Shown here: in pieces, positions 1-9,235 of the stretch | Numbering within the stretch: position 1 is the stretch's first letter | Layout: the number at the start of each line of letters is the position of its first letter | The notes under the pieces: generated by a model | The model's database searches: none | Told to the model about the DNA's origin: nothing | Seen by the model: only the letters and a program-made list of their open reading frames with translations | NCBI GenBank assembly: GCA_011947345.1 | Contig: JAAVTG010000541.1 | Location: 1 to 36,865 of the forward strand | Length of the DNA: 36,865 nucleotides | Direction of reading: 5' to 3' | Origin: Phytophthora quininea | Lineage: Eukaryota > Oomycota > Peronosporomycetes > Peronosporales > Peronosporaceae | Made by a program: the position numbers and the translations under genes

Positions 1-1
1 C

Positions 2-747
2 GGGCCGAACGACCAGGGACTGAGTCGCAAGCACATCATTGAAGGCGCGAAGGCGTCGCTCAAGCGCTTGCAGCTCGACTATGTGGATGTGCTCTACTGC
101 CACCGCCAAGACCCGCACACACCGATCGAGGAGACTGTGCGCGCCATGACCTTCGTGATCGAGCAAGGCTGGGCCTTCTACTGGGGAACTAGCGAGTGGC
201 TGGCTGCCGACATCATCGAGGCGTGCGAAATCGCAGACCGCCTGGGTCTTGTACGGCCTGTTGTGGAGCAGTCCCAGTACAACCTTTTCGTGCTGAACAA
301 GGTGGAGTATGAGTTCCTAGACTTGTACAAGAGTACAAGCTCGGGCTCACGACGTGGTCTCCGTTGGCGTACGGTACCCTCACGGGCAAGTACAGCTCCG
401 GTACCCCCGACGGCTCTCGCTTCACGCAAGGTCTGTTCAAGCAAGGGCCCCTCTCGGAAGGCTTTGAAGAGCGAGTGGCGATGGCCGACAAGTTGAAACC
501 AATTGCAGAGGAGTTGGGCTGCTCGCTCGCGCAGATGTCGATCGTTTGGGCTGTCTCGAATGAGAACGTGTCGACGGTGATGGTCGGTGCTAGCCGTCCT
601 TCCCAGCTCGAAGAAAATCTCAAGGCGCTGGATGTCGTGAGCAAGATCACGCCCGAGGTGAAGGCTCGAATTGACGCCATCGTGCAGTTTGTGCCGACTG
701 CGCCCAAGTTGGACCAGTTCGCTCTGCTGCGTGCGCGCCACCTCTAA
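2..747 (+). pseudogene. Aldo-keto reductase / Kv channel beta-subunit-like, 3' part, one frameshift
   Basis: The reading frame is already open at base 2, so the 5' end lies outside the window. The translation carries the KvAP-beta/aldo-keto reductase pattern: LDYVDVLYCHRQDP, then PIEETVRAM, a WGTSEW segment, and VVEQSQYN; the last part is ALRARHL before a TAA at 745-747. This family binds NADPH in a TIM barrel and reduces aldehydes and ketones; some members attach to potassium channels. The frame shifts by one base near 331, inside a run that the family normally reads as two lysines, and the rest (AYGTLTGKYSSG, MVGASRPSQLEENL) continues in another frame to the normal C-terminus. Either this is a recent pseudogene or the base loss is a sequencing error; codon usage and conservation on both sides look healthy. 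Family call is firm, substrate is unknown. Confidence 0.85.
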
Positions 748-1202
748 GGTTTGACACCGTCATGCAGGACGCATAACTGGTCAGTCTGAGCGAGTTCATA
801 TTCTTTTGCAGTTGCTTGGGTCCGTCGAACAAGTGTTAGCGTCTTGTTCGAGCTGTAAAGATACTTGAAAAAGAAAATATACAGAACTTCGTGGCTTCTA
901 TTGCTGTTTTATTCTTTTAAGTTATAGGCCATGATCACACGCCACAGTAAGTAAATGCTTTCAACAATGTAAAATATGATCCGCTCGATAGGACAGATAA
1001 GGTACGCCATGAAAGTTGATTTCCTGGATAAAGGATGATAAACGTAGGTCATCCACAGCTCGTAAAGTACGGCAAAATCCGTTCAAGAAGCCTGTTGCCC
1101 TCCATCCCTGTATTGATCGTGGTTCGTTTTTAAAAACCTTGGGTCAAAGGATACCAATCCTTGACAGATAGAAAGCACGACTGCCACACGTTTTGATCTT
1201 CT
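748..1202. other. Intergenic, no gene seen
   Basis: An A/T-rich stretch between the reductase stop codon and the effector pseudogene. Only very short unsupported open frames occur. It should contain the reductase 3' UTR and, because the effector reads toward it, the 3' flank of that gene as well. Confidence 0.5.
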
Positions 1203-1635
1203 CTAGTTCTTCGGCACCTTGTTCTTCACGATCTTGTAGAACTTCTCGTAATTGAGGTACAGTTGGTAGTCCGGTTCGCCTTCAACTTGCCAATGCCCAA
1301 CTCGTTGTAGCGCTGACGCGCCATCGATTCGAGCCGCAAGCCCTTCTATGCGCCCTCGGGGTGTCTCCTTTCTTGCACCAGAGTTGGAAAGTGTCGAACC
1401 GTTCGTCGAGTTTTGGGTCGGATTTGAGTACCGAGCTCTTCCGCTGGACTTTGGCGCCCCGAAGTGCCTGGATGATGCTGTTGACGCCCCTCTCTTCAGC
1501 GGCGATGCTGCCACTTGGCGTTCTTAGAAAGCGTTTATTGTCATTCAATAGTTTGCCATACTTGGACGATGACCCAGCGTCGCTGCTCGAGGCCAGAGCA
1601 GCCATCGCACATAGCACAAGGCAGCCCAGACGCAT
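1203..1635 (-). pseudogene. RXLR-EER secreted effector, frameshifted
   Basis: From the ATG at 1635 the protein starts with a short hydrophobic signal peptide (MRLGCLVLCAMAALA). RFLR follows at residues 35-38 and EER at 47-49, the spacing typical of oomycete RXLR effectors that are secreted and act inside plant cells. The next part holds FDTFQLWCKKG, which looks like the start of a WY-type helical unit. Coding signal then moves between frames: roughly 1280-1346 reads best in one frame, while the last part (DYQLYLNYEKFYKIV) reads in another down to TAG at 1203-1205. At least two indels are implied, so the copy is probably not functional. An upstream in-frame ATG at 1692 exists but would bury the signal peptide; 1635 is preferred. 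The call rests on signal peptide plus both motifs. Confidence 0.75.
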
Positions 1636-1866
1636 GGTAATAAGCGACGTCGTCCAGGCGGACAGAAGGCAAAAGTGCGACTGACATTTCAAGCTCTACA
1701 CGCCAGGGGATGGTTTTCGAAAGTTTTCGTCCTTTTGAATCAAGCTTCTTTTGATTTTGCTCAGCGAATTACTCGCTCAAGTCCACAAACACAGCACCAC
1801 TCACCAACCACCGTTTTGTGAGAAATTTTCCTTTCGTACAACCATGCCTTTTCCACATGCCACATA

Positions 1867-1883
1867 ATATTCTTGCCCCATAA
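1867..1883. repeat. SINE target-site duplication, left copy
   Basis: The 17-mer ATATTCTTGCCCCATAA is repeated exactly at 2123-2139 on the other side of the SINE. Length and perfection fit target-primed reverse transcription by a LINE machinery. Confidence 0.9.
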
Positions 1884-2122
1884 GAATTGATTCAGATGCT
1901 TAACTTGTTTCCTGGTTGTGCTTATAGTTGGGGGTATTTGCTATTCTGAAATCTGATGTGTTGAATGATGATTGAATTTGAATGGGATATTTGAATGCGA
2001 AGTTAATCATTTCCTTTCTTCTGGATGTTTTCTGTAGGCCCTCGGCCAGGGACTCGAACCGCAACTGGAGGGATAAACTTCGTGAGTTATATACACAATC
2101 CACTGGACCACTAGGAGGCCCC
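1884..2122 (-). mobile_element. tRNA-derived SINE, 239 bp
   Basis: On the minus strand the element begins GGGGCCTCCTAGTGG and carries tRNA-like RNA polymerase III promoter parts: a box A-like TAGTGGTCCAGTG (plus positions 2101-2113) and a box B GGTTCGAGTCC (2050-2060) that matches the consensus exactly. A non-tRNA body follows and there is no poly-A tail; the end is near CATCTGAATCAATTC. A related copy, with the same box B and nearly the same body, occurs at 11206-11387. SINEs are non-coding and are moved by LINE proteins. Here it lies upstream of the broken bZIP gene. The perfect flanking duplication fixes both ends. Confidence 0.9.
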
Positions 2123-2139
2123 ATATTCTTGCCCCATAA
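2123..2139. repeat. SINE target-site duplication, right copy
   Basis: Exact second copy of the 17-mer found at 1867-1883. Confidence 0.9.
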
Positions 2140-2292
2140 TCTCTAGATCATCGAAATTGATCCCTCTTTCAGTTCTGCCATCCCTTCGCGATCTCAAGTG
2201 AACACCTCGACCGCGCAAACAGATGTCCGAACTGCTGCTCAAAAACCCACTCACGAATTGTTATCACCGACAACAAACACCCTGACTCGTAT

Positions 2293-2308
2293 GAGCTTTT
2301 GAGCTTTT
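2293..2308 (+). repeat. 8-bp tandem duplication at the bZIP start
   Basis: GAGCTTTT occurs twice in a row right after the first two bases of the start codon at 2291. The extra copy puts a TGA in the ATG frame; with one copy the ATG would open the bZIP frame directly. Confidence 0.8.
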
Positions 2309-2811
2309 TACCGTCCGACGACGAAGCCTTTGCGACACTGCAAGAGGCCCTGGAGCTGATCGACTACTACGACTCCCACGATGCCAACGCACGCTTCACC
2401 AACATGGTTGCCTCGTCAACCAACAGCTCTGCTAACCCGACCAAGGAACTCCCAACGACCAAGCCGAAGAAGCGCAAACGGAGTGCCACGAGTTCATCGA
2501 CGGTGCTCCAACGTCGCAAACGCACGGAAATTAATTCGTTACAAGAGCAAAGCGAGATTCTGCAGACGCAGCTGGGCCGGTTGCTTCGCGGGGACGCCAC
2601 TTCTGACAGTCTCAAGGTGAACGTGCTAACGTACTCGCAATGGAAAACACGTGAGGTGCTATCGCGTAACCATCGCGACGCTATCAATCAATTCGAGGAC
2701 CGACAAATGGCCGAAGAGACCAACAAGCAACGGAAGAGTAAGCTGACAAAGCAGCATCGAGTTGCAAAGGCTCTGTGCAAGGTACTCCGCAGCCAATTCT
2801 GCTATCGGTAC

Positions 2812-2880
2812 GTGTAAATTTCCTTGTGGCTTCTAGCAGTGTAAAGACTCGAACTAATTGTCCCGTTTCTTCGTGGCTAG
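2812..2880 (+). other. Predicted intron of the plus-strand bZIP
   Basis: A GTGTAA donor, a CTAATT branch-like site and a CTAG acceptor join the two homologous coding parts in phase 0, between CYRY and DMKYVLK. The alternative donor at 2808 would give a stop right after the junction. Confidence 0.55.
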
Positions 2881-3660
2881 GATATGAAGTACGTGTTGAA
2901 AGGAGAATCGCCAAGCTACGAAAGCTATCGGCTAGAAGCGACTGATACCAAGGTTTGGATGAAGCAACTGCAAGTCAAAGTGAGGAGAAATTATGCGTGC
3001 AATATATCAAGGCCAGTAGGCGTTCAGGATGCTCTGCAAGTCGGGTACCAAGAGCACCACCACCCCAACGCAGTTGAATTCATCGTCACCACGCCCATGA
3101 GTTTCTCCGTCAGTAAAGCACGCGATATGATCTGGGGACTCCTTGAGAAACAAGAGGCACGTTAACGAGCTGCTATGGGCTAGAACATTTCACACTAACA
3201 ATTCTTGCTGTCTTGTAAATACAAGGAGATCTCCCCAACTCCCTGCAGGCGAAGATCTCACTCACAGTACCCGACCAGGATCATTTCTTGCGATTTTCGA
3301 GAGGTTGCACACGATCCGCAAGTTTGAAGAGAAGGATCGAGTTGTGCTAGTCTGCGCTGATGTGCTGCTGCTTCCTTTGAAACAACTGCAATTCAACACC
3401 CAAGGATTTACGACTATCACCCCAACAAAGACTTGCTCGCAGAACTCTTGTGTCGAACAAACAGTGCTCCAGCTCCAAGTGGATCGCAAAAATCACAGCT
3501 CTCAAAGAGATATGGATGCGCAGGCTTCTGCATTGAGCGCTGAGAAAGCAGATTCGAGAGTTTTGGCAAGAAGAGCAAGACAGACTAGTCAACGAGGCTG
3601 CATTGATCACAGCAGCGCCAATGGAGTGAATTGTTAAAGAAAATACACATACTTTTCTTC

Positions 3661-4931
3661 TCAGTACCCAACATTCTCAGTCGAATCAAAAGTATAGTTC
3701 TCTTCCACCAGCACGTCTTGCAAGTGTTGGGAGTGCTCTCGAAGTTTCCAGCTCAGGTTCTTAAGCACGAGATTCTGAGCGTACTCGACGTCTTCGGCTC
3801 GCGCCGAAGGTTCCACGCTGCGGTCCATGTACATTTGCTCGCACACGCGCACGACCGACGCGTTTTGGTCAGTCTCGGATCGAGTAATGATCGTCCAGCA
3901 TTGGTCTCGGAATTGTAGGCCTTCGTCGGTGAGAGTCATGAGGTCGGCCTTGATAATCACGATGCGATTGGGCTCGACGTATTTGCGGAGAAACTGCACG
4001 CCTTTGACTTGTTTTACGTACGATTGGCACTGCAGCGTGAGGATCCAATTCTTCTCACGCGAATCGGGTTGGCTTCCGTTCATCTGCAGCATCAAATGGT
4101 TAGATCGAGGGAGATCAAGTAAAAAGCGCTATCAGTTCGTACGTATCGTCCCCATTTTTCAGGACATGGGCGGTGTGTGGTCAAGTCCTTCCAGCAGATG
4201 AGCGCCGCCGCTTCCATCGGACACCCCATGGGCGTCGTCGAGATGGCCTCTGCCGTTTTGCCCAGACCTTTGACGTGTTTCATTTGCATACTGCAGTTGA
4301 TCGCTGGCGGGGTTCTGGACTGGAACAACGAGCCGGAATCTCGGTAGTGCTGAGCTACTTTTTGTTCGAGGTGGTCCATGATGGCTTTGCCGTTTTCAAA
4401 GGCATTGAACGAATACCTTGACGTCGGCTCGTTGACAAACACAAAGTCGATGCCCTGAAGCACCGTTTTCTTCTGCAACACGCGTCGGAAATTCTTATCC
4501 ACATCGGCTTGGAGCGCCAGAATCTCCTTCAGCTTGCGGTTGGCCTCCTCCGCTCGACGTCGCTCGTTGTACTCGATCTCGACGAGCTGTTTCCACTTGG
4601 ATTTAGTCGCTGAATCCAATCCACCCGCTAGACTCGTGGCCATTGAAGGTGATCGCATGACCTTGAGCTGCTCGATTTGCAGCTCCAGTTCTCGAACACG
4701 GTCCCGCAGGTTTAGCAACTCTGCTTTCTTGCGCTGCTGCACGCGAGTCGTGTAGCCCGGAGGGTTCGATCGTCGCTTCCGCTTTGGAGCTCGGGATTTT
4801 GCCACGGGGTGGACAGTTCCCGAATCCGAAGACAAGTCGTTGGACTGCACTCCGTCGTCGAAAGAGTCGATGAAGGCGATGGCCTCGGCCACGGTCGCAA
4901 AGTCCTCGTTGCCAGTCTCCAATAAGTTCAT
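3661..4931 (-). CDS. Oomycete-type bZIP transcription factor, two exons
   Basis: Exon 1 runs 4931 to 4143 (263 codons), exon 2 from 4083 to the stop at 3661; both are phase 0 and give about 403 aa. Residues 49-70 are basic (PKRKRR, then QQRKKAELL) and L75, L82 and L89 form leucine heptads in LRDRVRELELQIEQL, so the protein should dimerise and bind DNA in the nucleus. The position expected to be the DNA-contacting Asn of bZIP proteins is Gly or nearby non-Asn, a kind of change reported for oomycete bZIPs. The remaining 300 residues resemble the C-terminal region common in this oomycete family (possibly START-like, from memory). The ATG at 4931 is supported by a core promoter 14 bases upstream; an upstream in-frame ATG at 5195 would place the promoter inside the coding region. 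Family call is firm; target genes are unknown. Confidence 0.85.
4084..4142 (-). other. Intron of the minus-strand bZIP, 59 nt
   Basis: On the minus strand the donor is GTACGA, a CTAAC branch site sits about 20 bases before the acceptor, and the acceptor is CTGCAG. Removal joins two frames in phase 0. The short length is usual for oomycete introns. Confidence 0.8.
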
Positions 4932-4944
4932 TTGCTTTGACGTT

Positions 4945-4961
4945 CGCAAATTGCCGAATGA
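4945..4961 (-). promoter_or_regulatory. Oomycete Inr + FPR core promoter
   Basis: The minus strand reads TCATTCGGCAATTTGCG, close to the described oomycete initiator TCATTYY joined to the flanking element CAWTTTNYY. It ends 14 bases before the bZIP ATG, so the transcript would have a very short leader. Confidence 0.7.
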
Positions 4962-5487
4962 TGTGTGTGGTGCTAAGTCACGTCGAACCACGTGAGCGAG
5001 TTTACGGGGAGAGTGGTTATTTTCGAGAAGTATCGAAAATAGCTTTTGAGCTGTGGCAGCAAAAGATGAAACTAACGTAGGAGAGTAGGAGTCGCACGAG
5101 GAGTTTCGATTTTGCCTTCTCGCGCTTAACCTCCCGCCACACCCTGGCAATGGAGGCGCTTCAATGCAAGCTTTCTCAGGTGCCGTGCACGGCACGCCCC
5201 CATTTCTTTCATCAAGTAAGTGCTACAGCTGAAAATTGACGTCGGTGATTGCAGATTAGTCACGTTCTCTATGTGACTGAGCTTCTCCTGCTGTTTATGA
5301 AGGCAAATGTTGATGGCAGAGGCGGCTATCAGCTGAAAAACACTTTCGAATTTGCAGGCGACAGCTCGAGAGAGAGCAAGCGACTGGAGGTGGAACCGGT
5401 GGCGACTGGGAGCAACCACAAGAAGAAGACGGCAAACAGCGACAAGCAAACAACGAAAGAGACGACAAACCGTGAAAGGGAGAGGAA
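4962..5487. other. Upstream flank of the bZIP, no gene seen
   Basis: This lies between the bZIP core promoter and the SINE/gypsy insertion. Several open frames cross it on both strands but none has recognisable motifs, and those running past 5502 enter the LTR. A 16-bp perfect palindrome GTGCCGTGCACGGCAC sits at 5180-5195 and could be a regulatory site. Confidence 0.45.
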
Positions 5488-5501
5488 GGTCGAGTGGGTT
5501 A
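5488..5501 (+). mobile_element. 5' fragment of a split SINE
   Basis: GGTCGAGTGGGTTA matches the box A end of the SINE at 1884-2122 (GGTCCAGTGGATTG) at 11 of 14 positions. It lies directly before the gypsy LTR, while the rest of the same SINE type begins directly after the other LTR. More 5' sequence is too diverged to define. Confidence 0.55.
5497..5501. repeat. Gypsy target-site duplication GGTTA, left
   Basis: Five bases directly before the LTR that starts TGAGCC; the same five follow the other LTR at 11206-11210. Confidence 0.85.
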
Positions 5502-5836
5502 TGAGCCGTTCTAGACGAAAGTCGATCCTTGGGACGTGGAACTCCCTCAACGTTCAACGTGTATTGAACGCCACGAGGTCTTTTAAGAGTGAGCTAGTTA
5601 GAACTACTCGGCCGTCGGCATGCCCCCACTTGCCGTGCAGGCAATCCAGGGAGAACATCCTTGGCGTAAACTCTAGCAGCCGGATCCGAGCAAGGATCTG
5701 CTAAACAATACTAGCATTCGGCTCTCGAGGCTCTGCTGCAGTCTGTTCCTGCAGCTTCAGCTGCCGAGGGTTGGAAGAGCTTCTGTCGTTGCGATCTGTT
5801 GCCACAATCGCTGGACGATGCCTTGGCATCATCACA
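5502..5836 (-). repeat. 3' LTR of the gypsy element, 335 bp
   Basis: On the minus strand it starts TGTGATGATG and ends CGGCTCA, the usual TG...CA. Compared with 10872-11205 it shows one T/C change near 5511, one extra C in a C-run near 5630, and one C/T change near 5791. Confidence 0.93.
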
Positions 5837-5846
5837 CTGCCTCCCC
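5837..5846 (-). other. Polypurine tract
   Basis: The minus strand reads GGGGAGGCAG directly before the TGTGATG start of the 3' LTR, the expected plus-strand primer site for reverse transcription. Confidence 0.7.
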
Positions 5847-6244
5847 AAGCTTTCCAACGTCCCTTGAGGTTTTAATACCACTGCCATCATATCGGTGCGA
5901 TAGACGCTGCATGACTTCAACTGGTTGCAGTGTTACAGGTTTTGATCCTGAAGATTTGCATCAAATCGTGCCTCTTGAACTCCATCCAATCACGGAGCCG
6001 AAAATGAAATATTGACCAATCAGAGCTGATGTCACACATTCGACTTGATTGTCTTGCCCACCGTTGTCACCAGACTCCGTAACTTGGCATGCGGCTGTAA
6101 TACCACCGTATCAATATGGTCCTATTGTCGGAGGCCTGTAGTTTCTCTCATAACCTCCGAACCCGTCAAACCTCATGATGCAATTGAACGGTATCACGCT
6201 GTAGCTTGCTCTGTGCTAGGCTTTCGCCGTTGAGATCGCTTGCC
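5847..6244 (-). other. Gypsy 3' untranslated region
   Basis: About 400 bases between the end of the chromodomain frame and the polypurine tract. No conserved protein is seen on either strand. Confidence 0.6.
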
Positions 6245-6700
6245 CTAGATAGCATTAGTCACTGCAAGCTGTAGATTATCATCACTTGCTCGTTTGACGT
6301 AGTTTTGAAGCAGTTGTGGAACATCTTCGCTCAGATTCTTCACAGGTTCCCAGGAATCGTCAATTTCTTCCAGTCCCTGCCACTTGACTTTGATTTCGTA
6401 CGCTTGAGTAGTGGTGTTGTATCTGTGCTCTACTAGGCTGTCCTCAGCAAGTAGCGTGCCTTGTGTTGATACGTGGTTGATGAGTTCCGATGACACATTG
6501 AGGGAACTATCTGCATAGTGCTTCAACCGAGAGAGGTGGACATTCATCGTCTTTCCCGTGACTAAATGTTCTACCGTAAAGTAGTAATCAGTAGCAGCCA
6601 CAACTCTAAATGGACCCACCCAAGTTATCCGCAACTTGTTGGCGTGTAGCTTTTCATCCACCCTCGAACGGAGTACGAAATCTCCAATAGAAAAGTTCAC
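6245..6700 (-). CDS. Gypsy integrase C-terminus with chromodomain
   Basis: Residues 4-62 (IGDFVLRSR ... LSRLKHYAD) form the SH3-like integrase tail GPY/F-type region with WVGPFRVV. Residues 89-137 are a chromodomain: EHRYN, YEIKVKWQGL, DDSWEPVKNL and LLQNYV. In chromoviruses this domain guides the integrase to marked chromatin. The frame is a broken extension of the integrase at 6806-7333, and shifts frame just upstream near 6700. Confidence 0.85.
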   Translation of the reverse strand: MNFSIGDFVLRSRVDEKLHANKLRITWVGPFRVVAATDYYFTVEHLVTGKTMNVHLSRLKHYADSSLNVSSELINHVSTQGTLLAEDSLVEHRYNTTTQAYEIKVKWQGLEEIDDSWEPVKNLSEDVPQLLQNYVKRASDDNLQLAVTNAI

Positions 6701-6701
6701 T

Positions 6702-7943
6702 GCTCGTTTGTAGTGTTGTCTGTTGCGATTGCTTGGCGCTTGCGCTCAGCTTCTACGGCCTTGTGCATGACGTGTATGCTACTGCGCAGGTGACTTAAAT
6801 TTTTTCTAGGTCTGGTCGTTGCTCTGGCAGGGAGGCAACACGCTCCTTCCCTCCCGGTAAAAGCACTGTATCCAGAGTGCTTGGACAAGGCAGACCAGTA
6901 AAAGTTCAATGGGATCTTTGTGAGCTAGCGACTGTACCGGAGAATGATTGATACTTGATTGCACTAACGGCAGTAGGTAGGGCCAGTCGGATGAGCTCAC
7001 ACGAAATTCCAAAATCAGAGCCTTTAAGACTTGAATAATATCACGGTTCACACGCTCCACACTTCCATTTTTCCACAGTGTATAAGCTAGAACAAATTAT
7101 TGCCGTGCCTTGAGACGCCGATTCAATTCTGCGATAACTTTGCTAGTAAAATGTGACCCTGAGTCGCTAATCCACAGTTTTGGTATCCCAAACCGGCTAT
7201 GCCAATCCAAAATGGCAGCAGCAGCCACCTCCGACGTCGGCCCATCACACCTGACAAGCTCCACGAAGTGCGTTGCTTCGTCCTTCATCACAATGACATA
7301 ACGCGAGGTGCTAAATGACTCACCAAGAGTCAAAAGTCCCAGTGCAGCGTAGTGTTTCTTTCGAACGTGAAATGTGTCTCGCTAAGTGGTCGAGGACAAT
7401 TGCGCCACCTTTCACGTGTAGGCATAACAAACACTGCTGGCAGAAAACACGAACAGTCTTGCTCAAATCGTTCACTGCAAATACTCTACGTAGATGTGTT
7501 TCCTTAACGTGCATTCCACGATGCCCATTTGCTCCACAGTGCACGATAATCATTAATCGCTGCAGTAGTTCTCTAGCCGACTGTGGTATCCAAACTTTTC
7601 CTTTAATTCGCAACATGCCATCGTCATCAGCTTTCGCAGTATGAGGAGCTCGGCAGCCGCGTTGCGCCGATACAATGTCATCAAGTGTCGGCCATTCAAA
7701 CCCAGCAGCGTCCAGAGGTCGAGGTCCCCGGTGCTCATCAGCTTCGCGCTCTCGTTCCTGTTGCCGCTTCCGCTTCCTGGTGGTAACGCGGTTCGCCGTG
7801 GCCATGCTTGTTGATCTGCACACTTTGCCACCCCAGCGTGATATCACGTCGGCCCAGACGTTATTCACACCCTCGATATGTTCAATTGTATTACCGGTAT
7901 TCGAGCAGCTTTGTTGACCAGCGCAAGAGCTTACCACGAACAT
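6702..7943 (-). pseudogene. Gypsy integrase, broken
   Basis: The zinc-binding HHCC part is readable at about 7400-7560 (HCGANGHRGMHVKETHLRRVF, then FCQQCLLC). The catalytic core follows in another frame: KDEATHF carries the first Asp and WISDSGSHF the second (7097-7333). A one-base loss from a T-run near 7325 causes that shift. An in-frame stop near 7095 interrupts the path to MERVNRD (7060), which holds the catalytic Glu. The front end also contains the last part of the RNase H/linker (HIEGVNNVWADVISRW). The enzyme would insert the cDNA into the chromosome but cannot be made from this copy. Confidence 0.85.
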
Positions 7944-8193
7944 GCTTCTTTAGTTCTTTACTAGGCGCAAAGAGGTGAATAATATTCCGGTGATCGCAAT
8001 ATATCTTGAAGCCTTGGACTCGTAGAAGAAGATATTCCTGACGTTCACAAGCATAAACCAGCGGGTACGACTCCTTTTCTATTACGCTCCAATTGAGCGC
8101 TGATCCTGTGAACGTGCCGCCCATACAGATGAGAAGCTCGTGCGGTTGATCTTGAATAGGAGTATCGGGTCTCCATTTGCTGACCTGAGTCAC
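7891..8193 (-). pseudogene. Gypsy RNase H segment
   Basis: SALNWSVIEKESYPLVYACE and FKIYCDHRNIIHLF are the typical gypsy RNase H patterns, followed by LLRWSTKLLEYR. The enzyme removes RNA from the RNA/DNA hybrid. It is out of frame with the reverse transcriptase upstream and the integrase downstream. Confidence 0.8.
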
Positions 8194-8243
8194 TACTAAT
8201 CCCCATCCGGTGTCAGAAGCGTCCGTGAGAAGGCAAAGCTGCT

Positions 8244-9209
8244 TCAGGGGTCGGGATATGCCAAAGTTGCCGAGTGTGAAAGGAGAGCTTTAACTTCCTC
8301 AAAACTAGTTCGTTCTGCGGCCGAAAATTCAATTTTTATCCGGGCAGCAGCTCGCTTACTGCGCCGACTTTCATGCAGTGCGGTGTCGAGCAGTTCTTGC
8401 AATGGCCGAACTGTTCTGGTGTAGTCCACGAGTCCTTCCCTCGTCCAGTTCGTGGTGCACACGAATTGCTGCAACTCTGCAGCTGTTGTTGGCTCCAGTA
8501 TGCGTTGGAGTGCTTCGATCCGAGCCGGGTCGTGACCGATGCCACGTTCACTAATAATCCGCCCACACCAGCGAACTTCGGTGAGAAATAATCTACACTT
8601 CTTCGGGTTCAACGTAAATCCATACTCATCCAGTTTTGTGAGAATAGCTTCGATGATATCAAGCAGTTCGGTCGCCGAGTCTGCAAAAGCTAGTAAATCA
8701 TCTATCCACACCAGTAAACAGTCGTGTAAGTAGTCCTTCAACACTTCTTCAACAGTGGACTGAAAGTGCAAAGCTGCATCAGTGCAGTCTTGAGGCACTC
8801 GGGTCGGAGTGAAAACTCCACGGTCCGTCATATAGGAGAGTATCTCTTGGGAGGCTTTGGCAAGTGGCAGTTGGCAAAAGCCTTTTAGGAAATCAAAAAT
8901 TGCATAGAACTTCTTGTTCTTGCACCTCTCCAATCGAACTTGTAAGCTTGGCATTACACCTGCAATACCCTCGGTCATGTTGTTCACGGGCCGATAATCA
9001 TTCGTTTGGCGGTATTCGTTGCTATTCGATTTCCGAGCAGGTAGCGCTGCACAAGCCCACCTGCTCTTCTTGTTCTCATACACCCAGCCCAGCTTCACAA
9101 GTTCTGCGTTGAACTTCGCCAGGAATTCAGATTTTTCTGGGCTGTACTGCCTCACTTTACACAGGTACGGTCGGGGATTCGGCTTCAGCTGAAGCTCTAG
9201 TGGAGGCAC
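8244..9209 (-). CDS. Gypsy reverse transcriptase segment
   Basis: The 321-aa frame holds the fingers and palm motifs: SRWACAALPARK, NDYRPVNNM, FYAIFDFLKGFCQLPL, RVPQDCTDAALHFQ and VWIDDLLAFADS. The two active-site Asp of the WIDD box are at 8697-8708. The usual QG before CTDAA is QD here, and FDFLKGFCQ replaces the common D..GY.Q, so activity is doubtful. The N-terminal part of the region (FTGWRLVLGDDPPARVPP) lies in this frame just upstream of 9209, after a frameshift near 9240. Confidence 0.9.
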   Translation of the reverse strand: MPPLELQLKPNPRPYLCKVRQYSPEKSEFLAKFNAELVKLGWVYENKKSRWACAALPARKSNSNEYRQTNDYRPVNNMTEGIAGVMPSLQVRLERCKNKKFYAIFDFLKGFCQLPLAKASQEILSYMTDRGVFTPTRVPQDCTDAALHFQSTVEEVLKDYLHDCLLVWIDDLLAFADSATELLDIIEAILTKLDEYGFTLNPKKCRLFLTEVRWCGRIISERGIGHDPARIEALQRILEPTTAAELQQFVCTTNWTREGLVDYTRTVRPLQELLDTALHESRRSKRAAARIKIEFSAAERTSFEEVKALLSHSATLAYPDP

Positions 9210-9235
9210 TCGAGCTGGGGGATCATCTCCAAGTA

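Larger units (their letters stand above)
2291..3640 (+). pseudogene. bZIP transcription factor paralog, degenerate
   Basis: The protein resembles the minus-strand bZIP at 3661-4931: an N-terminal DDEAFATLQEALELIDYYD matching EDFATVAEAIAFIDSFD, a basic stretch (KPKKRKR then LQRRKR), leucine heptads in NSLQEQSEILQTQLGRLL, and a C-terminal region (YVLKGESPSYESYRLEA; KDRVVLVCADVLLLP) matching the paralog. The ATG at 2291 reads only three codons before TGA because GAGCTTTT is duplicated in tandem at 2293-2308; the long frame starts with no ATG. A first intron fits 2812-2880 (GTGTAA...CTAATT...CTAG, phase 0), and a second probably runs from about 3161 to 3249 with an ACTAACA branch-like site. Beyond it the homologous frame shifts near 3285 and again after about 3430. 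Transcription may persist, but a full product is unlikely. Confidence 0.7.

Noticed and set aside
5180..5195. 16-bp perfect palindrome as a protein-binding site
   Set aside because: One isolated palindrome with no second copy; mentioned only as part of the flank.
5126..5557. Minus-strand frames with hydrophobic stretches (signal-peptide-like)
   Set aside because: They overlap the SINE/LTR junction, so they postdate the insertion; hydrophobicity comes from reading the opposite strand of a charged repeat.
5249..5704. 151-codon open frame on the plus strand
   Set aside because: It crosses from host flank into the gypsy LTR and is Lys/Arg/Glu low-complexity without a domain; the LTR half also occurs at the other LTR.
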